Source: Flaccisagitta enflata (lineage: Eukaryota > Chaetognatha > Sagittoidea > Aphragmophora). From it: a stretch of 64,000 nucleotides of DNA. This document shows positions 47,180 to 59,969 of this stretch, one piece after another. The stretch is taken from positions 65,348,001 to 65,412,000 of the forward strand of contig OZ231126.1 in NCBI GenBank assembly GCA_965153355.1, in the 5' to 3' direction. The notes beneath the pieces were generated by a model. It made no database searches and was not told the DNA's origin. It saw nothing but the letters and a program-made list of their open reading frames with translations. How positions within the stretch are numbered: the first letter of the stretch is position 1; each line of letters starts with the position of its first letter. A program made the translations under genes and the position numbers.

Positions 47180-47257
<78 letters not shown>
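47170..47257. repeat. (TC)n microsatellite
   Basis: A TC tract of about 88 bp. Confidence 0.96.
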
Positions 47258-47260
<3 letters not shown>

Positions 47261-47489
47261 TTGGCCACGGCGGTTGCGATGAGAGCGATGGTGTCAAAGG
47301 AGGAAGGAGTTTAGCGGCGATAATGGTAGTAGTGGTGGTAGGGAACAGCGTGTAATTCAGATTTTTCTAAGGCGCTTTACTTAGAATTGGCCCTCTGCTT
47401 GTTATTCAGAATCTAAGTAATGCAATGATTTATATTCTCATTATTTAGATTTTCTGTCTTTCTATCTTTTTTTCATCTTTTAATAGAAT

Positions 47490-47640
<151 letters not shown>

Positions 47641-48205
47641 CACAACCAAATAAATGTCATGGACATTTTTTATGTAATAAATCTGCTTGTCAATTTTAGA
47701 TTTCTTGGCATTAATTTCAAAGTAACATGAAAAACTTATCATTTATCAGAATTTATAAAACTTTAAAAAATGGCATTATAGATGAGCACAATAAATAGTT
47801 TTATTTTAGTGAAATGAGGGATTATATCCTGTGAGTAAAGGACAATTTCTTTTAAAAAAGATTGTAAAGCAAATGCCCTGATAAACATTTTTCCAAATAC
47901 AAATATTTTTTTAATCAAAAAATATAAGATTCTTTTCTGTGTTTTTCAAGATGAATCATTATATCAACATTATGTATATGGACCAATACATCACTTTCTA
48001 ATATTTGATAACATTTTTTTTGCATGCTTTTGCTAAGTTATCAAGGAGATATAAGACTAAGGTTATCTTTACATGAAGCGATATTTTTTAGTGTTGAGTT
48101 CTGTTATAGCAATAATTCCCTTGTTTGTTGCATTCTGTTTGATAAACAAGCAAAAAAAACCAATCAGACAAATACAAAATAAAAATGGATCAAAACTTTT
48201 AACTA
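47641..48205. other. AT-rich unassigned spacer
   Basis: No gene or repeat recognised. Confidence 0.4.
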
Positions 48206-48206
48206 T

Positions 48207-48207
<1 letters not shown>

Positions 48208-48263
<56 letters not shown>

Positions 48264-48366
48264 AGACAGAGAGACAGAGAGAAGAGAGACAGAGAGACAG
48301 AGAAAGAGAAAAAAGAAAATAGAAAAAAAGAAAAAGAAAATAAAAGAAAAAAAAAGAAAAAGAAAC
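48208..48366. repeat. (GA)n grading into AAAAG purine tract
   Basis: GA to about 48258, then GAGACAGA and AAAGAAAA sequence up to the next element. Purine tract of the same kind resumes after that element at about 48870-48970. Confidence 0.92.
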
Positions 48367-48869
48367 AGGTCGCCCAAGGGCAATATGTGGTCAGCGATAC
48401 CCGTTGCCCTGCTTTGCATGGTTGTAAATCAGAATGAGAGGCAGGGCAGCGGACCCGAAGGGGACGAAGTCCTGTAGAACACAGGGGACTTTCATTTGTT
48501 TGTCCGTCCGTTCGTTTGTCCGTCTGTCCGTCCGCCCCCCAGGCTCTCTCAGGCCTGAAATCTGCCATCTCAGGCCTAAAATCTGACCTCTCAGGCCTGA
48601 AATTTACCCTCTCAGGCCTTATCTGAGAGGGCAGATTTCAGGCCTGAGAGGGCAGATTTAAAGCCTGATAGGCAGATTTTAGGCCGGAAAGGGCAAATTT
48701 CAGGCCTGAGAGGGCAGATTCAAGGCCTGAGAGGGCAGATTCCAGGCCTGAGAGGACAGATTTTAAGCCTGAGAGGGCCTGGGGGGGGGGGACGAATGAA
48801 CGGATAAACGAACGAAAGTCCCCTGTGTTCTACAGGACTTCGTCCCCTTTGGGGCCGCCGCCCAAAAAG
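48367..48869 (+). mobile_element. GGCCTGAGAGG-array element, copy F, in a purine tract
   Basis: GGTCGCCCAAGGGCAATATG starts it and GGGGCCGCCGCCCAAAAAG ends it. A CCTCTCAGGCC array is followed by an inverted GGCCTGAGAGG array. The purine-rich tract on both sides looks like one tract split by the insertion. Confidence 0.82.
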
Positions 48870-49109
48870 AGAAAAAGAGAAACAAAAAAGAGAGAAAGAG
48901 AGAAAGAGATAAGGAGAGAAGGAGAGAAGCAGAGGAGAGGGAGAAAGGGAGAGAGAAAAGAGAAAAGATAAAGTGGATACAGAAAATTTGTAATAAATTT
49001 TTAGAAAAAAACAGAAAGATAGACAATCTAAGTAATAAGATTACTTTAAGGCTTGTTATTTAGATTCTAAGTAATGAGAAAACTTTAAGGCTTGTAACTT
49101 AGATTCTAA

Positions 49110-49290
49110 ATTATGATATGCACTCGTGGTGGTAGTGGTAGATGTAGGGATGGTAGCAATGGTGGTGATGGCGGCGAGGGAGGAAAGAGTTTAGCGACTA
49201 CGGCGATGTTGGTAATAGTGGTGGTAGTGGTAGGTGTGGGGATGGTAGCGATGGTGGCAAGGGACGAAAGAGTTAAACGACTTCGGCGAT
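49110..49290. repeat. GGTGGTAGTGGTAG-type imperfect duplication
   Basis: Two diverged copies of about 85 bp, containing GGTGGTAGTGGTAGxTGTxGGGATGGTAGC and AAAGAGTT, lie next to each other, and a third partial relative is at about 47255-47345. Confidence 0.7.
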
Positions 49291-49648
49291 TATGATAGTA
49301 GTTGCGTAAGTGATGGAGTTGCTGATCGTTGATAACTTGATGACAGGTAGTCACTGGGCAGGATTGGCCGCGGTGATATCGCCGGCACAGTGGTAGTGGG
49401 ACAATTAGTGGGTGGATCAAGAATGGTGGCGTGGAAGGGAGAAGGTGAGGTTGGTAACGGCGGAGTTGGCGGCGCGTTGGTGTAAATCAGTGGAACGTGG
49501 CCGTGTGGGAAAAGATATGTCATGGAAGTCAACGGCACAAAGCGACCTAAAGTTGTTACAAATCTAACAGCAAACGTAAAGAAATTGAACCACAAATATT
49601 CCTTATGTGCGGTTTTTATTCATCTATTTTTTACGATTTACCTTGGAA

Positions 49649-49863
49649 CAAAGCCAGATACACGACCAATAAGTAGTCGCTGGCGTGAGCAGGGGCATTA
49701 ATGCCGATGGGCAGGGCCTGTATGGGGCAGGCAGTGATGCTGAAAAACCGCAATCTCAGTCGATTTACCGTCAACCAAAATTTCGCGTTACCGACATACT
49801 TTCCTACCCTCCTACCAAGGGACACACTGTCCTATAGGCATAGCGTCACTTAGCCAGCGACTA
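49649..49863 (+). mobile_element. HE element, AGTCGCTGGC subfamily
   Basis: It has CAAAGCCAGATACACGACC, the decamer AGTCGCTGGC at 49675-49684, and GTGAGCAGGGGCATTAATG. CGCGTTACCGACAT follows, then CCTATAGGCATAGCG. The end GCCAGCGACT at 49853-49862 is the exact complement of the decamer, although the left hairpin arm is mutated. Confidence 0.7.
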
Positions 49864-49988
49864 TAAATGGGAATAATTTGTTTAGTTTCTAAAAACGGAA
49901 ATGAAAGTTCTAGTTTTTTTTTTTTTTTTTTTTTTTTTTGGGTAGGGAGAGGGGAAAAAGGAAGTAGGATTTGTCGGTTACATATACT

Positions 49989-51109
49989 ACCCGAATTAAA
50001 AACAAGGCCAACACCTATAAGTCGCGTGCGAGACTTACAGACTAAGAACAACTTAGTATGGCTTAGAATGACTTAGAATGACTTTCAATGACTTAGAATG
50101 ACCTAAAATGATGCAAAAGGACTTAAATTGACTAAAAAACCTAATGACCAAAAATGACTTAAAATAACTTGAAATGACTCAAGATGACTTAAAATGACTT
50201 AGAATGACTCAAAATGACTTAGAATAACTATAAACGACTTCAAGTAACTTAAAATGACATCAGAGTTGACGTTATACTACAAAAAAGTAAAGTGTGACAG
50301 ACGGACGGACGGACCGACGGACCGACGGACGGACCGACAAAGCGGGTTGTAGAGTCGCGTGCACGTGACTAAAAACGCAAGTTTTTCATTGAAGTGATTG
50401 AATAAGGCTACCTTTTCCCTCTGAGCAGCATTTTGTGAGCTGGTTTGATTCATTTGAGCTTCCATGCATCATATCCAAGAGTTTTAGCCTTCAGAATCAA
50501 GCTGATGTGATGAAACCGCCATGCAAAAGTGACACGTACTTCAAAAAATGTTGCCTTTGATTTTCAGAGTCCATGATTATTTTGAAGAAGAAGAAGTCAA
50601 TATGATGCTCATTTGAAATGTTTTTTCTAGACTTGAAATATTTTGTTATGTTACATCAGGTCATTCTCCCCGTTGAAGGCTGTAATAGCCGAAAATTTGG
50701 AGGCAAAAATAAATGTATATTATTTTGAAGGTTTTGTTGTAATTAATCACATTCGGTGCTTTATTTTTCATCACACACATGCACATTGAGGAACTCAAAT
50801 ATAAGAACTATGAAAGCAAACAGCATAGGTAAAACAATGCCTGATTCCTCATGGCGGTGCAATTACTCCATCACGTACACCCAAAAATAATATTTTTTTT
50901 TCCTCAGACTGCATTTTGAAATTTGGACCCCTGCACCTTCTTTTGAGTGCAGCTTCTAAACGAATAAAGCTACAGATGTGGGATTGCGCTCAAAAGAAAG
51001 CCCTTGAAAAAATCTTCAATTTGGTCACCAATAAATCATGTCTTAAGTGAGCCAAAGGCGCAAAAATGAGCTTTAGAAAAACTTGCGTTTTTTTTATTCG
51101 GGTTGTAGG
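49989..51109. mobile_element. Foldback element split by an HE element in its left end
   Basis: CTACCCGAATTAAAAA (before the HE insert) joined to CGCAAGTTTTTC (after it) matches, in inverted orientation, the right end at about 51078-51109 (CTACAACCCGAAT, an A-run, CGCAAGTTTTTC in complement). The inside is AT-rich and non-coding. Arms beyond the first 30 bp are weak. Confidence 0.6.
50003..50371 (+). mobile_element. HE element with AAAATGACTT array body, complete
   Basis: CAAGGCCAACACCTATA leads to the decamer AGTCGCGTGC (50020-50029). An array of about 10-bp GACTTAGAAT units follows to about 50250, then GAGTTGACGTTATACTAC, AAGTAAAGTGTGAC and a GGAC/CGAC tract. The hairpin AGTCGCGTGCACGTGACT is at 50353-50370. 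A-runs of five lie at both borders, and the uninterrupted right arm of the surrounding foldback shows only one A-run there. Confidence 0.82.
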
Positions 51110-51149
51110 AGCCTGACGTCTATCCTATTTCGCTGTCATGCGCCTTTGG

Positions 51150-51352
51150 AAACCCAAGTGGTGGTGGCGTAGAGAAGGGCATGGTGACGGTGGTGGCAGT
51201 GGCGCAGGCGCTGACAGTGGTGGTGTCGGCGGTGGTAGTGGCGGTGGCGGTGGCGGTGGCGCTGACAGTGGTGGTGTCGGCGGTGGTAGTGGCGGTGGTG
51301 ACAGTGGCAGTGGCGGTGGCAGTGGCGGTGGCGGTGGCGGCTGCGAAGGCTG
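51150..51352. repeat. GGTGGC / GGTGGTGTCGGC repeat
   Basis: Imperfect 6-bp GGTGGC units lie inside larger units of about 66 bp containing GCGCTGACAGTGGTGGTGTC. Several frames are open through it on both strands. It is low complexity. Confidence 0.9.
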
Positions 51353-51504
51353 ACGACGGCAATATTTGACAGCGACAAAATGAGAACAAATTCATGTTTC
51401 CACGACGGAACGATCATGATACCATCTTATGAGATCTAAAGATCTACTACCTCGCTCATTCCTTCCCTCTTTCTCTCATTCTCTTTTTCTCATTGAATCT
51501 TTAT

Positions 51505-52110
<606 letters not shown>

Positions 52111-52699
52111 CTTTTTTTTTTCTTTCTTTTATTCTTCCTTTTATTCTTTCTTTCTTTCGTTCTTGTTTTCTCGCTCCCATTTTTTTTCAACTTTTTTCAT
52201 TCACTTTTTTTTTTTTTTTAATCTTTTTTCCTTTCAGTCTTCTTCTTCTGAATATAAATCCATTTTGATATATAAAAACCTTTCCCTCAACCTCATTTAA
52301 ATTTCAAGTTTTCTTCAGATTGTTCATTTCATGTTGTTCACCGACCGAGCTCTTTTAAGAAACCAAGTCGGTTTTTGAAAACTTATTTTACTGTTGTCTA
52401 TACCCGGCCATTATGTGTACAGAGCCGTTGCTTAAAAACCATCAGCACAGAATATTTCAATTATACAATTATTCAATTATACAATTATTCTGACAGGCCT
52501 GAAAATAGAGCGTGCCCGCGTGCCCGGTGCACGCAACTTTGCTGTTGGGCACGCAGCTTTTGCTAGCTGCGTGCCCGGCGTGCACGCTCCTGTGTCTCTT
52601 TTACCTTTTTGATGTCTCATGCTTAAAAAAAAAAACGAAAAAAATGTGCAAAATCAGCGCTCTCAGCCTTCTTTTCACCTTCTCGCTTTCAATCCTTCA

Positions 52700-52855
52700 A
52701 TGAATCACTCATTCATTTATTCATTCATTCATCCATCCATCCATTCTTTCATTCATTCATTCATTCATTCATTGATTCATTGATTCATTGATTCATTCAT
52801 TCTTTCTTTGATTCATTCATTCATTCATTCATTCATTCATTCATTCATTCTTTCT
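52700..52855. repeat. (ATTC)n imperfect tract
   Basis: ATTC units with ATCC, GATTC and CTTTC variants lie within the hAT-like element. Confidence 0.9.
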
Positions 52856-53291
52856 TTCCTAAAATCGCAAGGCACAAGTATTTGCGTAAACTCGGCCTTT
52901 TTTTCATTAAACTCGACCTTTTTTTCTTTTCTTACTAGTGCGTTCAAAAGTGTGACACTGACATTTCACCTTTTTTTGTGGAATCAATGTTACTCATTTC
53001 AACTGAGGAAAAAAAAGCCGATATGTGTACCTGGCTGATTAAGAATGTATGAATGATGTTTGTGATGAATGAACATTTTTAATGATTGCTTGAAAATGAG
53101 TGGAAGTGAATAAGTGAATGAAAGCGAATGAAAGTGAACTAAAGTGTGAAGGTGACAAGAATAAAGATTGATGCTAGGATTGGCATTTTTGCGCGGTTAT
53201 GACATTTGCGCAATAGACTGACAGACCATCCGACCAACCAATTGAGGGACAGGCATGACTTCTTACACACACATAAAGATAAAGTCAAATT

Positions 53292-53695
53292 AAGCTTACT
53301 ACTCAACTAAAAAAAAGCCGCACCCTATTTTAGGTCGAAGAATAAAAACATTTTTTGTTAAAGTGATTTGAAAGATTTTCAAATTTTCTTTCATTCTAGA
53401 CCAATCCCAAATCTGTATCTCAAACTGTTTAGAAGCTAGAGTTTGTCTAAGTTATCTTATAATTTGTAAAAATGCTCATTTTTCAATAGGATTACAAACT
53501 GAAAATAGTAATGTTTTTACTCATTCTTATGCCATTTCAAAACGAATAAAGCTAGAATTTCCAGATTGGAGCAAAATGAAAGATCTTTTAAAGAGCTTTC
53601 TAACGATTTAAGATTTTAATCAGTTATTTTGAAATTCAGAATGACAATTTGCCATTTAAAAGTGCGGCTTTTTTTATGAGTCAAGTAGTAGCTTT
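53292..53695. mobile_element. Foldback element nested in the hAT-like element
   Basis: AGCTTACTACTCAACTAAAA then AAAGCCGCAC at the left is matched by the complement of GTGCGGCTTTTTTTATGAG, TCAAGTAGTAGCTTT at the right. The inner parts contain related CCAATCCCAAATCTGTATCT and GAATAAAGCTAGAATTTCC stretches. It has no protein. Confidence 0.65.
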
Positions 53696-54204
53696 ACTTT
53701 TTTTTTCTAAACAATGCATCAAAACGCTCAAAAATTAAGAATGTTGTAGTTATTTCATTATCTCTATCTCTTTTGAAGGCTTCAGAAAAAATCATGTGTT
53801 GTTAGAAGTATGGTAATACAGCATTTTTTACCGGGCACGCTCTTTTCCTGTTGGGCACGCTAAAATTTTGGTGGGCGTGCCCGGCGTGCCCGCTCAGAAA
53901 AAATACTAATTTCAGGCCTGATTATTCAATTATACGGAATATTCCTGAAAATTCAATTCTCAAAAGAATAAGTAGCCTCTCTCCTATTTTACTGTTGCCT
54001 CTCTCCATGTTAAGCTCATAACTTTTGCCTTTTATCTTTGTCCTCGTTAATCTTTTTCCTTTCAATTTTTTCCTCCTTTTGAGACATTTGTTCTTTTTTT
54101 TTTTTTTTTTTTTTGTTCTTTTTTTTTTTTTTCTTCTTCTTCTTTTTGATTTTCCCTTCCTTTGTTTACCTTCTGCTTTCTACCTTTCACTGACTTTGCC
54201 TCTT

Positions 54205-54206
54205 TC

Positions 54207-54252
<46 letters not shown>
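54205..54252. repeat. (TCTG)n
   Basis: About a dozen TCTG units. Confidence 0.95.
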
Positions 54253-54623
54253 AATCTCTACTCTTCCGCTTTCAAAACTCTAAGTACAACTCAACTAAAA
54301 TTCTTTTTATTGATTGGTTATATCAGAATGGTTTCCGCATTTGCCCTCTGTCTTGTGTATGACTATCATCAGGCTTTTTGTAGTGCAGTACCGCATTTCT
54401 TCGGAATTCGAAGTAAAGCCAACGCGAAAAATGATACTGGCTTAGAACTCCTTTTCCATTCAGTTTCTCTTCTTCCATTTCCTTTCTTTCTTCCTTTCCT
54501 TCCTTCCTTTCCTTTCTTTCCTTTTCCTCATTCGGTGAAAACTGAAATGAAGAAGAATCATTTGAGTCTAATGTTGATGACCGAAGGGTCAGAGCTCGGG
54601 AAATTCATTACAAACACTGAGGG

Positions 54624-54736
<113 letters not shown>

Positions 54737-54894
54737 GTACCCATTTCGTCAGTCTATTTTCCTCAACCAATTCTGTGTTGTTTGGATAAATTCAAGCAAG
54801 ACTGGGAAGTTGAGGAGCTGCTTACGTCTCCACTCTTTCCTCCTCTTTCGTTACTCCCCTCCAACTGGCAAAATTTGACGTGTCCTTACCCGTC

Positions 54895-55073
<179 letters not shown>

Positions 55074-55345
55074 ATTCATTTCTTAATTTTGATGTCCATC
55101 TCTCTAATCTCCTTCATTTTATCGTTTACATTTGGATACTCTCCCCATTGAATCGTGTCTGTAAGTAGTCTTCGCCATCATGATTAAATTTGATTAGATC
55201 CCGCCGCTCGCTTTATGACTTGGACTAGGAACTAATCTTGTTTCATAACCCTCACGGCCCGTCCCTTTCCTCCATCCAAACCCCCATTCATTTTGCATTC
55301 AACACCCATACCATAATACATACTATGTAAGTGATGTAACATAAG

Positions 55346-55728
55346 CAAGGCCAACACCTATAAGTCGCGTGCAGGACATACATAGCTTACGATGACTTGA
55401 ATTGAGTTTAAATGACTCAAGGTGACCTGAAATGACTTAAAATGACTTGACATGACTTTAATGACCATATTGACCTTATTGACTTCAGTGACTTAATATA
55501 ACTTAATATGACTTAAAATGACTTAGAATCACTTAGAATGACTTAAAATGACTTAAAATGACTTAGAATGACTTATAATGGCATATGGGAAGGAGCTGTG
55601 AGCCCAAAAAGCTTCAAAACGCCAAAAAAGTAAAAAAGGGACCAACCGACCAACCGACCAACCGACCGACCAACCGACCGACCGACCAACCGACAAAGCG
55701 GAGTGTAGAGTCGCGTAGCACGCGACTA
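55346..55728 (+). mobile_element. HE element with TGACTTAAAA array body, complete
   Basis: CAAGGCCAACACCTATA, then the decamer AGTCGCGTGC (55363-55372), then an array of GACTTAAAAT units. GGAGCTGTGAGCCCAAAAAG and a GACCAACC tract follow. The hairpin AGTCGCGTAGCACGCGACT is at 55709-55727. The terminal GCACGCGACT is the exact complement of the decamer. It is a sister of 50003-50371. Confidence 0.82.
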
Positions 55729-55771
55729 AAAATATTTTTGCTCGTTTCAAAATCGTTTTATATCGAGCTAT

Positions 55772-55892
<121 letters not shown>

Positions 55893-56004
55893 TTATCGTT
55901 GTAAAATCAGAATAAAAAAGCCAGTCCCCGCCGTCGTTTAGCATCTAATCCCTGAGGATATAACGGTGAATACGGTCGTCCTTGTGCAACGACCGTTGCT
56001 TTCT

Positions 56005-56153
56005 TTTTTTCTTTCATTCTTTCTCTCTTGTTTTCTCTCTCTCTCTTTCTAATTCTCTTTCTTTTTCTTCTTCGTTTGTTTGTTTGTTCATTTGTTTGTT
56101 TGCTTGTTGGTTTGTTTGTTTCTTTTTTTTTTCTTTTTCTGTCTTACTTTGTG

Positions 56154-56225
<72 letters not shown>

Positions 56226-56379
56226 TTTCTCCTTAGTTTGTTCGTTTGTTTGTTATGTTTATTTGTTTGTTATGTTTATTTGTTTGTTTGTTTGTTTGTT
56301 TCTTTGTTTGTTTGTTTGTTTGTTTCTTTGTTTGTTTCTTTTTTTCCCTTTCCTTCTTACTTTGTGTCTTTCTTTCTTC

Positions 56380-56457
<78 letters not shown>

Positions 56458-56610
56458 ATCTATCTTTCTATCTTTCTTTCTTCGTTTTTTTCTTTCTTTC
56501 TTTCTGCCTTCCTTCTTTGTTTCTTTCCATTATTTCTTTCCGTCTTTCTTTCTTTCTTTCCTTCTCTTTTTATTTTTTTCCATTTCTTTCTTCCTTTCCT
56601 CCTAATCCCT
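56005..56610. repeat. Compound TTTC / GTTT tract
   Basis: GTTT (about 56073-56130), TTTC (about 56155-56225), GTTT with ATGTTTATTT variants (about 56240-56340) and TTTC (about 56365-56560) alternate. Frames through it are artefacts. Confidence 0.94.
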
Positions 56611-56619
56611 TACTTTTTA

Positions 56620-57600
56620 AGCCTTACTTCAGTCACTCATGTGAGAGAAAGCACTCAGGCTAGGTGCAATTTATGTCATGTCACAAAGCTTGGTCACCAG
56701 TTGGCCTATGTCTATCGACGAGGCCTCTTCATCATTACAGCAATTTTTGCCATTTATGCCCTTTTATTTCCTTTTCACAATCCGTACATTTTTTTTCATT
56801 CAGTCGAATATGTTATCGGCATTCAGAAAAGTTTTATAAATGTAATCAAATGAATGATATTCAAAACAGTTCAAAGCTCGCACCTGATCACATTCAAAAC
56901 ATTTTTTCGTTCGAAATCATTGCCTAACTCAAATGATTGTTGATGATGGATGATTTAATACTGAATAAGCAGTGTCAATGATACTGAGCTGCATGCTGCC
57001 AACGTTAACAAAAGAGCCAACATGCATTTTTTCATTTAAACACAATGGTTTTTTTTTTTTTTAAATATAGTCTAGTTGCTGTATTGCCACATGGCACTGC
57101 ATGGCACTGCATGGCACTGCATGGCTTTGGTACCGTTTTTAGCAAACTAATGATTTTGTCCCCCGAGCAGAACATTTTAAGGCCGGGCGGGGCAGAAATA
57201 AGGGTTTTTACACTCCCAACGGGAGCGATACGAATAAAAGGATGGACGTGCGGACGAGCGGACTTAGAGACTGACAGACCGACGGAATAATGGACAGACG
57301 TAATCACTGATATAAAATAATAAGTCCGTGACTTATGAAAGATCAAGAATAGATTTTTACGGCTTCAATAAAAAAAAAAGATCCTTACCTTTGAATTGAC
57401 AGGCAAAAAGGCCTTGGTAAAAGAACATGTCAATTCCCTGAGGAGCGTAAAGCAGCTATTGGCCACGAGGCTTCGATTTATATGAGTCTGCGAGGCGTGT
57501 CCCTCGGGGGGCTTTGTATTTTATGTCTTTAGCTACATCGACCAAAGGACTGAGTCAGAGAGGGCCAAAGACACGGAAAGACGAACAGAACGGATAAACA
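56620..57600. other. Unassigned sequence with small repeats
   Basis: CATGGCACTG repeats three times near 57090-57122. A degenerate HE-like 3' part with GGACGTGCGGACGAGCGG and TAAGTCCGTGACTTA lies at about 57240-57335. No gene is recognised. Confidence 0.4.
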
Positions 57601-57607
57601 GAATGAG

Positions 57608-58174
57608 CAAGGCCGGATACACGGGCCAAGACGGTGCGCCGGGCGTGATCAATTCTTTGACCTATCCCTGGCTCCATCAGACCTATCCCTAGCTCTATCA
57701 GACCTATCCCGAGCTCTATCAGGCCTTTCCCGAGCCCTATCAGGCCTTTCCCGAACTCTACCAGACCTATCCCAAGCTCTATCAGACCTATCCCGAGCTC
57801 TATCAAACCTATCCCCACACCTATCCGACCTATCACCAGACCTATCCGACCTATCTCCAGCTCGATCAGACCTAACCGTAGCTGATTATTATATTGAATG
57901 AAATGACGAGTATCATCAATGATGAACGAAATGAGTTTTCACTTGATTTCAGCGATTTTTCATTCCAGCGTGACCGATGGATGGACGGACGGACGGACAG
58001 AGCCTCTTATAGAGGTGCTATGGCGCATTTGGGAATCATCCTAGCATAATTCTGAATCATTTCCAGTAATTTTTGTTTCTTTTTGAGATTTTAGCGTGAC
58101 GTGAGTCACGTGACCGACCAACCAACCAACCGACCGACAGACAGAGCTAGTTATAGAGGTGCTATGGGGCACCT
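57608..58174 (+). mobile_element. HE element, GGTGCGCC subfamily, empty-site copy
   Basis: CAAGGCCGGATACACGGGCC, then GGTGCGCC (57633-57640). A 21-bp CTATCAGACCTATCCCGAG array follows, then GTAGCTGATTATTATATTGA. Two end modules have hairpins at 58013-58030 and 58157-58174 (AGGTGCTATGGGGCACCT type). It lacks the mariner-like MITE present in the copy at 20650-22190. Confidence 0.8.
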
Positions 58175-58181
58175 AAAAAAA

Positions 58182-58417
58182 CAATTGACGCGGGGTCACA
58201 ATATCGTTGCGGACGGATGGGCAGGGGCAGCCAACCCCCAGCCTCACACCAGCCCCCTTCCCAAACACTAACATACACCCACACACATTCAATGACAACT
58301 GCAGCATTGTAAATGCACGTTCCTCGCGTTTTCAACTTGAGCGTGACGGACCGACCGACGGACCGCCCGACGGACAGATGGACAAAACCTCTTATAGAGT
58401 TACGTGTCCGCAACTAA
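58182..58417 (+). mobile_element. HE element, TTGCGG subfamily, inserted at an A-tail
   Basis: It begins CAATTGACGCGGGGTCAC right after the A-run that ends the previous element. The decamer is CGTTGCGGAC at 58205-58214, followed by GGATGGGCAGGGGC. AACTTGAGCGTGACGG and a CGAC tract precede the hairpin AGTTACGTGTCCGCAACT at 58399-58416. GTCCGCAACT complements nine of the ten decamer bases. It is a sister of 17786-18013. Confidence 0.8.
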
Positions 58418-58482
58418 AAACACATACCGACTTTGGGTCGGATAGAAACAGACACGGGCGTGGAGCGATAGATTGAGAGATA

Positions 58483-58630
58483 CAGTGGAGCACCGCTAGA
58501 GCGCACCCGCTAATAAGGCATGCCCGCATCTAACTTACAGTCCCTTGAAAGATTTTGTAGTTATTTCTATGTTGGCAATAAGGCAGCTTCACTATAAGGC
58601 ATAATTGCGCCCAGTCCCTTGCTCAATGAA
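58483..58630. mobile_element. pogo-like MITE fragment
   Basis: CAGTGGAGCACCGCTAGAGC, with TA before it, is followed by AATAAGGCATGCCCGC and CACTATAAGGCATAATT. The order matches the complement of 59482-59657, but the last 30 or so bases are missing where the GATA tract begins. Confidence 0.75.
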
Positions 58631-58654
58631 TATATAGAAAATAAGATAGATAGG

Positions 58655-58659
58655 CTAGT

Positions 58660-58734
<75 letters not shown>

Positions 58735-58745
58735 ATAGATTGACT
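58655..58745. repeat. (GATA)n microsatellite
   Basis: About twenty GATA units directly after the truncated MITE. Confidence 0.96.
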
Positions 58746-59084
58746 GCTAGATAGGAGTTTGATAGATTGCTTGATCGAGTTGGATAGACAAGTGGACAGA
58801 CTCCGTGACAAAAAAAGCCCTACGTGTAAAAGCGGTGATCATCTCACCTTGTCAACTAGAAAGCAGAAGAGGGATGCACTGGCCACGCCGCGTCTGCCTC
58901 CCCTGCTTCCACGTCCGCTATCGTCTCTTCCACCGTCTCCTCCCCCTGCGCCCCCTTCTCCTCCAACCCCTCCGGCTTCACTTCCTCCGTTTCCTTTACC
59001 TCCTTGGGCAGTCCTTTTTGAGTCATCTCCGTTATTGACGAGGTGTCGACGGGTGGAAAATGGCCTTGATTAATGGAGAGGCTG

Positions 59085-59089
<5 letters not shown>

Positions 59090-59160
<71 letters not shown>
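59090..59160. repeat. (GA)n microsatellite
   Basis: A pure GA tract of about 70 bp. Confidence 0.96.
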
Positions 59161-59162
<2 letters not shown>

Positions 59163-59481
59163 CTTGCAGTCTGAGACGGGTTAAAGGGCAAAAAGACAAA
59201 CATAAAGACCGACAGATACATGTGAAAAGGACGGACAGACAACGAAACCCTTAAAAGCGACTGTCAGGTTTACGTGAGAGAATACTAAAGCAACGAACAC
59301 AATTCATGTTCAGCATTTGTTGATGTTGATACTCCACAGTCCACATGGCCTGGAAGGTCCTACCTCAACCTCAACGTTTTTGTCGTGACTGATCTATAAG
59401 TATTAAATCACTCCGCTTCATCCTCAATTCATTAGTGCCTTTCGGCCGAGTTGATCTGTAATAGCGCCTGCGCTTCAGTTA

Positions 59482-59657
59482 CAGTTGGGCTTCACTACAG
59501 CGCATGCCAACTTGCCCAGGGATAGGGCTAAATCATGCCTTATAGTAAAGCTGCCTCATTCATGATATAGAAAAAAAACCTTTCATGGAACAAAAGGTTG
59601 TATGCCTTATAAGCGGGCATGCTGTCATAGCGGATGCGCTCTAGTGGTGCTCCACTG
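59482..59657. mobile_element. pogo-like MITE, intact 176 bp
   Basis: CAGTTGGGCTTCACTACAGC starts it and the complement of CAGTGGAGCACCACTAGAGC ends it. TA flanks both ends. Inner ATGCCTTATAGTAAAGC and ATGCCTTATAAGCGGGCATG blocks match the fragment at 58483-58630 in inverted orientation. Confidence 0.82.
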
Positions 59658-59969
59658 TACGTGTCGCATCGGTAATAACGAACAGGTGGCGAGGGTTTTT
59701 CACGTGGAAAGAAGGAAATGATAGAAATTCATCAAAAATTTCATTCCCATTCCCACCTTTTTTATTCCTCTTTTTTATTACTCTTTTTTTCACTCTCTTT
59801 TCATTTCTATTCATGCCTACATCATTTGCTAATTTGGAATGACAAAAAACACAGGTAACAGAATTTTTCTTTTTCTACCCCTTTTCAATTTCCAACTTCG
59901 GATACATTCTGATGAAATGATTAGGCATAAAGAAGTATTGAGAACTGAGGAAAATTTACTGTATATATT

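Larger units (their letters stand above)
52494..53920. mobile_element. hAT-like element related to 34315-35298
   Basis: CAGGCCTGAAAATAG starts it and CTAATTTCAGGCCTG ends it. Both subterminal regions are crowded with GTGCCCG/GGCACGC motifs. On the complement the right end reads CAGGCCTGAAATTAGTATTT then TTCTGAGCGGGC, closely like the start of 34315-35298. The nearby ATTATTCT (left, offset by two bases) and ATTATTCA (right) may be an aged 8-bp duplication. It is non-coding. Confidence 0.7.

Noticed and set aside
58483-59657. One 1.17-kb pogo-like element with matched TIRs
   Set aside because: A complete 176-bp MITE with its own TA borders lies at the right, and the left copy is a truncated inverted relative, so two insertions fit better.
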